A stretch of 59,743 nt of DNA, taken from NCBI GenBank assembly GCA_038043285.1, contig JBBTCJ010000110.1, positions 1 through 59,743 on the forward strand, read 5' to 3'. A program made the position numbers and the translations under genes. The notes under the pieces were generated by a model. It had not been told where the DNA came from, searched no databases, and worked only from the letters and a program-made list of their open reading frames with translations. Of this stretch, positions 18,298 through 28,000 are shown one piece after another; within the stretch, counting starts at the first letter, position 1; the number at the start of each line of letters is the position of its first letter. The stretch comes from JBBTCJ01 sp038043285. Its GTDB lineage: Bacteria > Planctomycetota > Phycisphaerae > UBA1845.

Positions 18298-20512
18298 CTA
18301 CGCCCGTTCGCGCATCAGCTTCCCCGCGCCGACGAAGAGCAGCAGCACGGTCAACAGGCCGAACGTCGCCACGGTGAGCCAATTGTTGTTGGCCAATTCG
18401 CCCAGCCACGCCACGCCGACATCCATGTGCTTGAACTTGAGGCTGAGCAGGGCCACGAAGATTCCCGCAATGGTTCCGCCGGCGATGTAGCCGGACGAGA
18501 GCAGCACGCCGGGACTCATCTCGGCTTCGGCGGCGCTGCGTCGGCTCCATCTGTCGGCCAACCAGCGGATCATCCCCCCGCAGAAAATCGGCGTGGAGGC
18601 CGACAGGGGAAGATAGACGCCGACGGCAAAGGGCNNNNNNNNNNGGCAGCGAGGGGATTCCGCTCAATTCCAAGACGATCGAGATGGCCACGCCGAGCAG
18701 AACCAGCGACCAGGGCAACTTCTGGGTCAGAATGCCGTCCACGATGAAGGACATCAGGGCGGCCTTGGGGGCGTTGAACTTCTCAACCTTGGTTCCCTCG
18801 TCGTCCTTTTCGAGCCGCCCGTTGATGCCTGGATCGACCAAATAGTGAATCGCGCCGGCGTCGTCGACCAGGTATTTTCCCGCAGACACGCCGGGGATCG
18901 CGCCGATTCTCGCGTGGACGACGTTGTACTCCGCGGAGTCCTGCGCGGCGTAGGTGCCGCCGACCCGCTCCTTGTCGCCCTTGGCGAACTGGGCCACGTC
19001 GATCTTGGCCTGGGGCAAATCATGCCGGGTATAGATCGTGGCCGCCCCGTTGAGAACCAGCAGCGTCACGCCGATGAACAAGGCCGAGGTCAGCGCACCG
19101 ACGAGAATGCCGACTTGTTGATGCCGTGGCGTGGCACCGACGATGTAACCAGTCTTAAGGCATTGGGCGACGGTTCCGCCGTTGGAGGAAGCGATGCAGA
19201 CGATGCCGGCGATGGACATGGCCATCAGGCGGTAATGCTCTCCGGTCCATCCGACGGCGACAAAGATCAGGCAGGTCAGCAGTAACGTGGCGACAGTCAT
19301 GCCGGAGATGGGATTGGACGAAGAGCCGATCTCGCCGGTCAGTCTCGCAGAGACGGTAACGAACAAGAACCCGAAGAACACGATCAGGATCGCGCCGATG
19401 GGGTTCATGTTGAGCATCGGGGCAACGGAGATGGCCAGGATCAGCCCCAGGCAGCCGAAGATTACGACGCGCATGGACATGTCACGATCGAGGCGGGAGG
19501 CCGTCGTCCTGGGCGTATTGTTGTTGCCACCGCGCGAGGCGAGATCGCTGAACCCGGCGCGGACCGACGAGATAATCGTCGGCAGCGATTGGCACATACT
19601 GATGATGCCGCCGGCGGCGACGGCACCGGCGCCGATGTACAGCACGTAGTCATGCCAGATCTCGCCTATGTTCATGTCGCGGATAGGTTTCTCTCCGGGA
19701 AACAGGGGCAGATCCCAACCGGCGCCGAACAGGGCGATCGCAGGCGTGAGAACCCAGGAGGCCAGGATGCCGCCGGCGACCATGATGCAGGCGATGCGCG
19801 GACCGATGACGTAGCCGACGCCCAACAGCGCCGGCGAGGCTTCCAACGCCACCGAGGCGCCCTTCCATTCGTACTTCCCAAACTTGAGCAGGCGCATCGG
19901 CTCATCGACCCAGAGTTTGAACGCCTTCATCAGGAACTGGTACACGAAGGCAATACCGAACCCGGCGAAGACGGTCTTGGCAGACGCCCCACCCTTCTCT
20001 CCAACGATTAAGACGTCGGCGCAGGCGAGGCCTTCGGGATAGGTCAGTTTGCCGTGCTGTTTGACGATGAAGACCCGGCGCAGCGGGATCATCATGAGCA
20101 CACCGAGCAAGCCGCCGAGGACCGCAACGAGCATGACCCGGACGAGTTCAAGGTTGTATCCCAGGATCAGCAGTGCCGGCATGGTGACGCCGACGCCGAA
20201 GGCGATGGACTCGCCCGCCGACCCGGTCGTCTGGACCATGTTGTTTTCGAGGATGGTCGCATTCCGCCCGATCAGCGGCTTAAAGACGCGAAACAGGGTA
20301 ATAGAAAGCACGGCAATGGGGATCGACGCGGATACGGTCATGCCGACTTGCAACACCAGGTACAAAGAGGACGCGCCGAAGACGATACCCAGGATCGCTC
20401 CGACGAGGATCGGGATCAGGCCCATCTCGGGGATGTTCGCCTCGGCGGGAACGTACGAATGATGGGCCGGAGCAGTGGTTGCGCCCGGCGGCGGCGTGGC
20501 ATCCGTTTTCAT
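18298..20512 (-). CDS. OPT-family oligopeptide transporter (interrupted by a scaffold gap)
   Basis: The protein is about 735 residues with about 14-16 membrane helices and belongs to the OPT family, which imports small peptides or metal-siderophore conjugates using the proton gradient. Family motifs include NIPEMGLIPILVGAILG near the start and SYIAGG-like segments near the end. The 10 N at 18635-18644 fall after residue 622 and throw the nominal frame off. The true C-terminus is in another frame, PFAVGVYLPLSASTPIFCGG then MIRWLADR, ending at 18298 (GKLMRERA). The two halves read GIPSL and PFAVG, which join as SLPFAVG in intact homologues, so the gene is whole and the gap is an assembly artefact. 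ATG at 20512 has GGAG 8 nt upstream. Confidence 0.85.
18635..18644. other. Scaffold gap (10 N)
   Basis: A run of ten N inside the OPT gene. On the minus strand the flanks end in CTGCC and begin with GCCCTTT. Merging the shared GCC restores the frame as Ser-Leu-Pro-Phe-Ala-Val-Gly, so the real gap is probably zero or slightly negative. Confidence 0.85.
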
Positions 20513-20728
20513 GCGAAAGACTCCGGTCCGTTGGAGAAAACGCCTTACGACCCATGATCATTGCGCACCCGCGCGACCACACAAGGGGCCACGGCCTTGC
20601 TCCTACTCACGCCATCCCTCCAGGCGCGCCGCGAGGGGGGGAGTTTATTGCCCAAGGCAGTGTCGCTGCCACGTGAACGGTTGGCAAGGGACTGTATGTT
20701 TCGAGGAGAACGACTGGGACGGGCGCCG

Positions 20729-21991
20729 CTACGGCTTGGAACCGACCCGCTGTCCGTCGTGGATGCGGTCGATTCCCTCGACGACGATGGATTGGCCAGG
20801 ATTGAGGCCGGCGGTGACCTGGACGCGGTCGCCGCTGCGTCGGCCGAGGGTCACTGACGTCTTTCGCAGTCGGCCGTCCACGATAGCGAACACGGTCGTT
20901 TGCCCCGTGGACTTCTCCACCACGATGGCCGTCGCGGGAATCCAGATCGAGGGATCGCTCGGCGCCCCACCTTCGCCCACGGCGGCCGGCGCTTGCGAAA
21001 GGAAGGCCACCTGGGCTGAGCCTTCAACCCGAAGGAAATCGTCCGGGTTGTCGATGCGGACTTTCACCTGCACCGTGGCCTTTGCATAGTTCGCGCCCGG
21101 ATCCAGCCACATGACGTGCCCTTGGTAACGGCGATCCTTGTAAGCGTCGGGGACGATCGTGCAGGGCATGTCCTTCTGCAAACGCGCGATATCGAGTTCA
21201 CTGACGTCGACCTCGACGCGGAGTTGGTTCATGTCGGCAATCACGGCGAAGCGGGCGTTGGCGTTGGCGCCAAGTCCGCCTTCGGCGGCCACGAAGTCAC
21301 CGACCTCTACGTTGCGTTGCAGGATCACGCCGGCAATGGGGGCGCCGACCTGGCAGTCGTTGAGGTTCTTGGTCGCGGCGTCAAGCGTCGCGTGGTCGGC
21401 GGCCACCTGCGCTTCGGCTTCGTTCACGGCCCGCCGGGCGTCGGCGAACTCGATGCTCGGAGCGCTTTCGACCTCGATCAAAGCCTTCACCCGGGCGAAG
21501 TTGATCGACTGGAACTCAAGCTGAGCCTTCGACCGTTCGAGCCTGGCAGCCGCCTCGTCGCGCCGGGCGCGATAGAGGACGTCCTCCAGCGTCGCCAGCC
21601 GCTGCCCCTGTTCGACGTGATCTCCCTGCTCGAAACGGAGGGCGACGATCTGTCCGGAGACCTTGGTGACGACGGAGACGGTGTGATCGGAAACGATCTT
21701 TCCCGTGGCGGTCAGAACGGGAGTCGGCCCGGGATCCGGCGCGAGAGCGACGGTCAACATTCGCACGGGCTGGTCAGCCGTCGCAGACAAGGCGAGCGTT
21801 CCAACGGTCGGGAGCACCCGTTGGCGATTGACGTATCCGCCGACGCCGACGACTGCGGCGCTCATCAGGACGATGACCAGCACCCATCGACCGCGCCCAC
21901 CGCGTCGATTGGCCGTCGATGCGGGGCGCTGCTCAGTGGCAATCGTCAGCGAGCGAAGCTGTGTTTGAATGTCTCGAGGCGCCTGCGTCAT
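20729..21991 (-). CDS. Periplasmic adaptor (membrane fusion protein), HlyD/MacA type
   Basis: The 420-residue protein has one N-terminal membrane helix (about residues 32-52, WVLVIVLMSAAVVGVGGYV). It then has the split lipoyl/barrel-sandwich domain (GKIVSDHTVSVVTKVSGQI, closed by NDCQVGAPIAGVILQ) around a coiled-coil hairpin (about residues 130-215, RDEAAARLERSKAQLE). Beta-barrel and membrane-proximal domains follow. Such adaptors link an inner-membrane ABC transporter to export through the periplasm. It is the last gene of the ABC operon, 21 bases after permease B2, so it most likely serves those permeases. A TATAAT hexamer lies 7 nt before its ATG and may give an internal leaderless transcript. 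Confidence 0.9.
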   Translation of the reverse strand: MTQAPRDIQTQLRSLTIATEQRPASTANRRGGRGRWVLVIVLMSAAVVGVGGYVNRQRVLPTVGTLALSATADQPVRMLTVALAPDPGPTPVLTATGKIVSDHTVSVVTKVSGQIVALRFEQGDHVEQGQRLATLEDVLYRARRDEAAARLERSKAQLEFQSINFARVKALIEVESAPSIEFADARRAVNEAEAQVAADHATLDAATKNLNDCQVGAPIAGVILQRNVEVGDFVAAEGGLGANANARFAVIADMNQLRVEVDVSELDIARLQKDMPCTIVPDAYKDRRYQGHVMWLDPGANYAKATVQVKVRIDNPDDFLRVEGSAQVAFLSQAPAAVGEGGAPSDPSIWIPATAIVVEKSTGQTTVFAIVDGRLRKTSVTLGRRSGDRVQVTAGLNPGQSIVVEGIDRIHDGQRVGSKP

Positions 21992-21998
21992 CCGAACG

Positions 21999-22004
21999 AT
22001 TATA
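21999..22004 (-). promoter_or_regulatory. TATAAT hexamer 7 nt upstream of the adaptor ATG
   Basis: A perfect -10 consensus on the minus strand at 22004-21999, followed by CGTTCGG and the ATG at 21991. No good -35 is visible and no Shine-Dalgarno precedes the ATG. Confidence 0.35.
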
Positions 22005-22012
22005 CCCGGAGC

Positions 22013-23185
22013 TTATGCCTTTCGCAGGGCTTCGATGATTCGCGTGCGGGCGCCTTTCACCGCCGGGACCAACGCACCCGCCACCCCCACCAACACCGAG
22101 GTTCCCAGCGCCGCCGCCAGGATCGCGGGGGAAATCCGCAGCTCATACGCCAGCACCGTCCAAGTTGCCTCGGAGAGGAAGTCCTGACGCGAATCGCTCA
22201 GAAGTAGGCTGACGCCGAGTCCGACCAGACAGGCCGATCCACAGATTAACACCGACTCTACCAGGAACGCCGCCATGATAGCGCCGCGGGAGAACCCGAT
22301 GGTGCGGAGCATGGCGATCTCGCGCCGTCGTCCGTCAACCGCCGCAAACATCGTGTTGGCGACGGCGAACACCGCGCCGATCGCCATGATGGCCACCAGG
22401 ACGGTGGTCAACGCGACGATCTCCCGTGTGGTGCGGGAGAGATCCTTGTAGTAGTCCGGCTCGGTCTTGGCTTCCAGTTGAACCGTGGGCCCCTTGACGT
22501 AGTCGACCGCCTCGCGGGAATGGGATGAGTCGGTCAACCTCACCGCGACGCTGGAGACGAAGCGCCGCGTATACGCGTCCGAGAGGATGGTCCGCGGCGC
22601 CCAGATTTCGCTTTCCAGCGCGCCGCCGGAGGCTTCGAAGACACCCACGACCTTGAAGAGTCGATTGCCCAGCCGACCCAATTGCAACTCGTCGCCGACC
22701 GAGGTGTCGTGGTAACGCTCCTGCGCCGCCCGCCCCACGATGATCTCCATGGCCCCCTGCGCGAACGATCGCCCCTCCATGATCCGAACTTCCGGATGAA
22801 CCTCGAAGGCGAGGTCATCGACGCCGCGGACGGCCACGTTGGCGATGGCCCGATCCGGGGTTCGACGCGGGATCGAGGTCTGCACGCACAGTTCGGGACT
22901 CGCCAGCGGCCGGCCCGAGGAGTCGACCTCTGCGTGCGGAACCTGGGCAAGCCGTGCGACTTCCTCCGGCCAAAGGATGCTCGTCCCTTCGGCAGTGGCA
23001 CCCGGTTTGAGCACCAGAAGATTGCGCGGTGAACCGGTGGCTGCCAGCGACGCGCGGATGCCCGACGCGAAGGAGAGCAGGACCGCCAGGACCATGACCA
23101 CGACGGCCACCACCGCAAAAGTCAGCGCGGTGCTCAGCCGGCGGCGGAGGAGGTTACGCCAGTTGTAATAGAGGGGAAGGGGCAT
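22013..23185 (-). CDS. ABC transporter permease, MacB/FtsX type (copy B2)
   Basis: The 390-residue protein has four membrane helices: one N-terminal and three C-terminal, flanking a large periplasmic MacB-like domain (about residues 45-255). The C-terminal block has the FtsX fold signature (ANTMFAAVDGRRREIAMLRTIGFSRGAI). It is a paralogue of the permease at 24685-25869: both begin (M)PL-or-ALPL(S/Y)Y(H/N)WR(S/N)L and share the periplasmic pattern VAVRGVDDLAFEVHPEVR. It has no ATPase of its own. Such transporters extrude lipoproteins, peptides or toxic compounds by mechanotransmission. The adaptor gene follows directly. Confidence 0.88.
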   Translation of the reverse strand: MPLPLYYNWRNLLRRRLSTALTFAVVAVVVMVLAVLLSFASGIRASLAATGSPRNLLVLKPGATAEGTSILWPEEVARLAQVPHAEVDSSGRPLASPELCVQTSIPRRTPDRAIANVAVRGVDDLAFEVHPEVRIMEGRSFAQGAMEIIVGRAAQERYHDTSVGDELQLGRLGNRLFKVVGVFEASGGALESEIWAPRTILSDAYTRRFVSSVAVRLTDSSHSREAVDYVKGPTVQLEAKTEPDYYKDLSRTTREIVALTTVLVAIMAIGAVFAVANTMFAAVDGRRREIAMLRTIGFSRGAIMAAFLVESVLICGSACLVGLGVSLLLSDSRQDFLSEATWTVLAYELRISPAILAAALGTSVLVGVAGALVPAVKGARTRIIEALRKA

Positions 23186-23228
23186 TATCGACTCGTAGGG
23201 GATTCCGCCCTATGGAAGACCAATGGCC

Positions 23229-23253
23229 GATTGTCGATTGTTGATTGTCGATG
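23229..23253 (+). repeat. Heptad tandem repeat, GATTGTC type
   Basis: GATTGTC, GATTGTT and GATTGTC follow with a 7-base period in the 88-base spacer between permeases A2 and B2. Related to the ATTGCCA arrays at 16753 and 53094. Confidence 0.5.
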
Positions 23254-23273
23254 GAGAGATGGAATAAGTCTGG

Positions 23274-24473
23274 TCATTCGAGGTTCCTCAGCGCGGAGAC
23301 GACGGTCAGGCGTGACGCGGTCAGCGAGGGCCAGGCGGCGGCGAGGATCCCGATCGCCGCGGCCACCAACAACGCCTCCAGGCAAACCGCGGGACGGACG
23401 ATCAACGCCTGAATCAGGGGAACCTGATAGTCCTTCATGGGGGTGTGGTTGAACGCGATGTAGGGACCGGCCGCCCCGACCAATCCACCCAGTCCGCAGA
23501 GAACCAGCCCCTCGAACTGGACCAGCCAGAAGATGACCGAACTGCTGAACCCGATGGAACGCAGCACGGCCACCTCGTTGATCCGGTCGCGGACGTTCAT
23601 GCTCATGGTGTTGGCGGCGGCCATCACCGCCACGAAGATGGTCACGATGGCCAGGATAGTCAGGTTCCTGGGCAGGTCGAACTGCTGATTGATGAACTCG
23701 TTCATGAAGGACTTCTCGTCCTGCGTCTTGGTCTCGTCCGGCGTGCGATCGAAAAGCTTGTCGATCTCCTGCCGAAAGTAGTCGAGGTCGTCCTTGCCGG
23801 CGCACTTGACGAAAAAGAAACTCACCCAGGCGTCAGCCACCCAACCCTCGGTGGGTGCCTTCACGTCCGCCTGGTACTTCCGCAGCGCCTCCTGGGAATA
23901 GTCCAGGCGACAGAACAGCGTGACCGGATCGTGCCCCTTGGGCGCGGTCGAAATCACGTGGAACTCCATCGGCGAATAGGGAGGCACCGAAGGCACGATG
24001 GCGATGCGGTCGCCGGTCTTCCAACCGAACTGCGACGCGGTGGCGGAGCCGACGATGATCGCCTGCCGATCCCGGTTCCACGCGGCGATCTCCTCCGGGG
24101 TGAGTTGCATGTCCGGAAAGGTCGCGGGGAAGGTGTCCGCTTGAACGGCGAGCGTCGAAAGCAGCCGCGGGTCATTCTCCACCGTCCCGCCCAACCAGCG
24201 CATCCCACAGACCGACAACAAACGCGAGTGGGACGGATCGAGCGATTCGATCTTCGCCCGATAGCCGATGGGAATCGGGTTGATGATCGAGCTCTTGTGC
24301 ATGACGGCCAATCGAAGCTGTCTGGCGGAGTTCTCCAGAAAGCCGTCGATGCCGCTGATGACCGCCGTTGAAAGAACGTAGATCAGAATGGGCAAGGCCA
24401 CCGCGCAGCAGGTGAGCACGGATCGCAGCGGATTCCGCGTCAGGTTTCGATAGAGGTAGGCGAGTCGCAGCAT
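23274..24473 (-). CDS. ABC transporter permease, MacB/FtsX type (copy A2)
   Basis: The 399-residue protein has an N-terminal helix (residues about 20-40), a periplasmic domain and three C-terminal helices around NTMSMNVRDRINEVAVLRSIGFSS. It is the paralogue of the permease at 25892-27061: both open with a (Q/R)NL(N/T)RNPLR(T/S) stretch and share the CGMRWLGG/CGMRWFGG motif and LTPEEI(A/E) in the periplasmic domain. The 211-base spacer before it is the largest in the operon and could hold a separate promoter for the A2-B2-adaptor part, though I see none clearly. Confidence 0.87.
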   Translation of the reverse strand: MLRLAYLYRNLTRNPLRSVLTCCAVALPILIYVLSTAVISGIDGFLENSARQLRLAVMHKSSIINPIPIGYRAKIESLDPSHSRLLSVCGMRWLGGTVENDPRLLSTLAVQADTFPATFPDMQLTPEEIAAWNRDRQAIIVGSATASQFGWKTGDRIAIVPSVPPYSPMEFHVISTAPKGHDPVTLFCRLDYSQEALRKYQADVKAPTEGWVADAWVSFFFVKCAGKDDLDYFRQEIDKLFDRTPDETKTQDEKSFMNEFINQQFDLPRNLTILAIVTIFVAVMAAANTMSMNVRDRINEVAVLRSIGFSSSVIFWLVQFEGLVLCGLGGLVGAAGPYIAFNHTPMKDYQVPLIQALIVRPAVCLEALLVAAAIGILAAAWPSLTASRLTVVSALRNLE

Positions 24474-24684
24474 GGTCCCCCGACCGTCCCGGCAAGGATT
24501 GTACGGCGACGTTTCCGAGATGTCACGGATCTCGAAAGCTCGACGTGCCTCGCGCCGATTACGGCACGAGGGCTGGTTGGCGACGCTCGCGGCTGCGATC
24601 GACCTGCGGGCGGCCTCGTTCTTAGACCGCGACCGGCCGGCGCAAACGAGCAGGTAGATTCGACATTCCCGCTGAAGCGCGCCG

Positions 24685-25869
24685 CTAGGGTTCGCGGAGG
24701 GCGGAGATGACCTCGATCTTCGCCGCCCGATAGGCGGGAATCAACGCACCCGCCACGCCCACGATGGCCACCGTCGCCAGGGCGCAGAGAACCGTCGCCA
24801 CGTGAAGGTTGATCTCGAACGCCAGCGTGGTGAACGTTGTCGCCCCGAACATGTCTTTGGTGTTTCCGATCAACTCCAGCCACGCGAGGCATCCCAGGCA
24901 CCCGACGACCCCGCCCAGAAGGGCCAGGAAAATCGACTCGATGATGAAGCCGATCATGATCTGCGAGCCGGAGTACCCGATGGTGCGGAGCATGGCGATC
25001 TCGCGGGTGCGCCCGGCAATCGCGGCAAACATCGTATTGGCAATGGAGAAGACCGCAGCCAGCGACATGACCGCCACCAGAACGTAGGACAACATCAGGT
25101 AGATTTCGATGGTGCGTGATTGCTCGGACCAATACGCACGTTCGGTTCGCGCCTGAAGCTGTATGGAAGGCCCTTCGATGTGCCCGATGACAGCGTCGGC
25201 ATCGGCGCCGTCACGAAGGCGCAGCGCGCCCGATGAGTACAGCGTCCGACTGTAAGCGTCCATCAGCGACGGAAGATAGGCCCATATTTCGCTCTCGGCC
25301 GGTCCGCCGTCGGCGAAGAAATGACCAACGACGGTGTACTCGCGATCGCTTCCGTATCCGAGCTGAATCCGGTCGCCGATCTGCAGCCCGCCGAACTGCT
25401 TGGTGGCCGCCCGACCAACGATCACCTCGCGCGAGCCCGGTTTGAACACCGCGCCGAGCGGGCGGACGTTGCGGTGGACTCGGAACGCCTTCTCGGTTAC
25501 CCCGCGGACGGCCACGTTGCCCCAGGTGATCCCTCGGTCGCGCAGGCGCGGAAGCGAAACCTGGACCATCATCTCCGGGCTAACCAACGCTTCGCCGGAA
25601 GACTCATCCCGGGCTACGTCGGTCAGTTGGGTCAATCGGTTGAACTCGTCGACGGGAATGGCACTGTTGCTTTCCGACGTCGCACCGCGTTTCAGCACCA
25701 GAATTTTTCCGGCGTCATCGGCGACGGACATGGAGCGGCGCAGTGCGCCCGCGAAGCCGATCATCCAGGTGAACACGCCGACGACCGCCGCGATCACCAA
25801 CACCGTGAGCACGGTCGTCGTCTTGCGGACGAACAGGCTTCGCCAGTGATAGGAGAGAGGAAGGGCCAT
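24685..25869 (-). CDS. ABC transporter permease, MacB/FtsX type (copy B1)
   Basis: The 394-residue protein has one N-terminal and three C-terminal membrane helices with a periplasmic MacB-like domain between. The FtsX block ANTMFAAIAGRTREIAMLRTIGYSG is near residue 295. I start it at ATG 25869 (MALPLSYHW), matching its paralogue B2. An upstream in-frame start at 25914 would overlap the preceding gene and lacks similarity. It lies 22 bases after permease A1. Confidence 0.87.
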   Translation of the reverse strand: MALPLSYHWRSLFVRKTTTVLTVLVIAAVVGVFTWMIGFAGALRRSMSVADDAGKILVLKRGATSESNSAIPVDEFNRLTQLTDVARDESSGEALVSPEMMVQVSLPRLRDRGITWGNVAVRGVTEKAFRVHRNVRPLGAVFKPGSREVIVGRAATKQFGGLQIGDRIQLGYGSDREYTVVGHFFADGGPAESEIWAYLPSLMDAYSRTLYSSGALRLRDGADADAVIGHIEGPSIQLQARTERAYWSEQSRTIEIYLMLSYVLVAVMSLAAVFSIANTMFAAIAGRTREIAMLRTIGYSGSQIMIGFIIESIFLALLGGVVGCLGCLAWLELIGNTKDMFGATTFTTLAFEINLHVATVLCALATVAIVGVAGALIPAYRAAKIEVISALREP

Positions 25870-25891
25870 GGTCGACCGAGACGATTCCGGG

Positions 25892-27061
25892 CTACGCGAT
25901 TCTCCGAAGGGCATCCACGGTGTTGAGCCGCATCGCCTGATACGCCGGCCAAAGTCCGGCGGCCACGCCGACCAGCAGCGCGATCACCAGCGACACCACG
26001 ACCGCCCACCCCGACACCTCAAGCTCCGCAATCGGACCCATCCGCAGACGCTGGATGGGAAACTTCCACAGAAACAACGCCGCCGGCACCACGCCGATGA
26101 GCGCCCCGCCCACCGCAAGCATCACGCTCTCGGCAAGCACGATGGAGAAAATCCGCCCGCGCTGAAACCCAATCGCCTTGAACACCGCCAGCTCCCGCGT
26201 CCGCTCGCGTAAACTCATCATCATCGTGTTCCCGGCCACCAGGGCGACGATGCCCAGCACGACGATCGCCATCGCTCGCATCAGACCCGGAATGTCTCCG
26301 CCGGCCTGCGTGAAATTCGCCGCGAAGGCGTTTTCGTCTTCTGACTTGGTCTCCTCCGGACTGTTGGAAAACAGGGCGTCAATGTCCTTCTGCAACAGGC
26401 GGAGCGCGGCCGCGGAGTTGCATTTCAACCAGAAAATGTGACAGCGTCCGCTGTCCGCTCCTACCTGCTCCAGCGATTCATCCATATAGTCGCGGCGGAA
26501 ATAGAAAACGTTGCCCCGCTCCTTATTGTCCACGACTTTGATCACGTGGAACTCCAACGCCAGGTACGGCGGAACGGTGCTTTCCAGAACCACCCTGCTC
26601 CCCTTGGTCCAACCGTATTCCTTCGCCGGCGCGGGACCGACGACGGCCGCCGTTCGCTTGGTGCGCCATTCCTCGATCTCCTCGGGTGTCAGCCCCAGGT
26701 CGCTGTAGACCAACGGAAAGGTGTCTACGTCGGCGGCGAGACTGGTCAGCGTGTTCTGCGAGTCAGGAACCCGCCCTCCGAACCAGCGCATGCCGCAAAC
26801 ACCCGAAAGACGCTCGTGCCTCGGATCCAGCCCCTCGATTCTGCGGCGCATGGCCTCCGGAAGAAGCTGGGTCAACGACGTGCGATGGTGGACCCCCAGC
26901 CGCAGCTCGCGCTCGGCGGCCCGGGCCACCTCCATGAAGGTCACCACCAGCGAAATGGCCGCCACGAAGATGGCCATCGGCAGCGCGAACGCCGCGGCGG
27001 TCAACATGGTGCGGAGCGGATTGCGATTCAGGTTTTGCATCAACACATAGGTGCGGGTCAC
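25892..27061 (-). CDS. ABC transporter permease, MacB/FtsX type (copy A1)
   Basis: The 389-residue permease has the same architecture as A2, with NTMMMSLRERTRELAVFKAIGFQRG as the FtsX block. It starts at GTG 27061, whose GTGA overlaps the stop of the ATPase gene by four bases. GGGAG lies about 7 nt upstream inside the ATPase gene, so translation is probably coupled. The tight overlap identifies it as the primary partner of the ATPase. Confidence 0.88.
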   Translation of the reverse strand: MTRTYVLMQNLNRNPLRTMLTAAAFALPMAIFVAAISLVVTFMEVARAAERELRLGVHHRTSLTQLLPEAMRRRIEGLDPRHERLSGVCGMRWFGGRVPDSQNTLTSLAADVDTFPLVYSDLGLTPEEIEEWRTKRTAAVVGPAPAKEYGWTKGSRVVLESTVPPYLALEFHVIKVVDNKERGNVFYFRRDYMDESLEQVGADSGRCHIFWLKCNSAAALRLLQKDIDALFSNSPEETKSEDENAFAANFTQAGGDIPGLMRAMAIVVLGIVALVAGNTMMMSLRERTRELAVFKAIGFQRGRIFSIVLAESVMLAVGGALIGVVPAALFLWKFPIQRLRMGPIAELEVSGWAVVVSLVIALLVGVAAGLWPAYQAMRLNTVDALRRIA

Positions 27062-27795
27062 GATCCGGCTCCCGCAACCGACCCGGTCAACCGACCGTCA
27101 CCGCGCAGCGAAAACTCCTCCCGCTCCAACGCCCCCTTGTCCAGATGCAGTGTCCGCCGTCCATGGGCGGCTGCGCGAGGATCGTGCGTAACCATAATGA
27201 TGGTCTTGCCGAACTCGGTGTTGAGCAGGTTCAGGAGCTGGAGGATTTCCTCCGACGTCTTGGCGTCCAGATCGCCGGTCGGCTCGTCAGCGAGAATCAG
27301 CCGCGGGTCGGTGACGATCGCCCGGGCGATGGCCACCCGCTGCTCCTGGCCGCCGGAAAGTTGGTTGGGGCGATGGTCCATGCGGTCGGCCAAACCCACC
27401 ACCTCCAACGCCGTGGTCATTCGCTTCCGCCGCTCCGAAGCGGACATCTTGAACAGCAGCAGGGGAAGCTCGACGTTCTGCGCCGCGGTCAGCACCGGAA
27501 CCAGGTGGTACATCTGGAAGATGAATCCGACACTGCGGCTTCTCCAGGAGGTCCGGCGACGTTCGTTCATCTGCTCCAACTGGGCGTCGCCCACGCGGAT
27601 CGTCCCATCCGTCGCGGAGTCCAACCCCCCAATCAGATGTAGGAGCGTGGATTTGCCTGAGCCGCTGGGGCCCATCAGCACCACGAATTGCCCGGATGGC
27701 ACGTCGAGGTCCAGCCCCTCCAGAACGGGAATCTCGATGCGATCCTTATGGTACACCTTGCGCACGCCGCGCAATTCGATTTCCGATCGTTCCAT
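27058..27795 (-). CDS. ABC transporter ATP-binding protein, LolD/MacB type
   Basis: The 245-residue ATPase has Walker A GPSGSGKST (about residues 38-46), Q-loop FIFQMYHLVPVLTAAQN, signature LSGGQ (followed by EQRVAIARA, so LSGGQEQ in place of LSGGQQQ), Walker B LILADEPTGDLD and the His switch MVTHD. It matches the subfamily that powers FtsX-type permeases. It is the first gene of the operon and the only ATPase for four permeases. ATG at 27795 (MERSEIE) has GGAG about 9 nt upstream; an alternative ATG is at 27837. Transcription from upstream is blocked by the terminator of the giant gene at 27927-27965, so the promoter should lie within 27796-27926. Confidence 0.93.
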   Translation of the reverse strand: MERSEIELRGVRKVYHKDRIEIPVLEGLDLDVPSGQFVVLMGPSGSGKSTLLHLIGGLDSATDGTIRVGDAQLEQMNERRRTSWRSRSVGFIFQMYHLVPVLTAAQNVELPLLLFKMSASERRKRMTTALEVVGLADRMDHRPNQLSGGQEQRVAIARAIVTDPRLILADEPTGDLDAKTSEEILQLLNLLNTEFGKTIIMVTHDPRAAAHGRRTLHLDKGALEREEFSLRGDGRLTGSVAGAGS

Positions 27796-27926
27796 GCCGT
27801 CCGACTCCGCGGAGAACCCCGCCCCCGTCGCCTCCATCGCCGCAAAAAGCGGCAACGCGTCGGTCAGACAGTACGCCTCGAGGCAATCACGGTCAACCAC
27901 CGTAACGGCCGGCCCCCGCCGCGGAC

Positions 27927-27965
27927 AAAGAAAAGGCGGGCCCGGGACACCGCCCCGGACCCGCC
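27927..27965 (-). terminator. Rho-independent terminator of the giant modular protein gene
   Basis: On the minus strand GGCGGGTCCGGG (27965-27954) pairs over 12 bp, with one wobble, with CCCGGGCCCGCC (27946-27935) around a 7-base loop. TTTTCTTT follows (27934-27927). It sits 36 bases past the stop of the gene at 28001. Confidence 0.88.
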
Positions 27966-28000
27966 GCGATTCAAACAACCGCGTTAAACAACCACAACAA

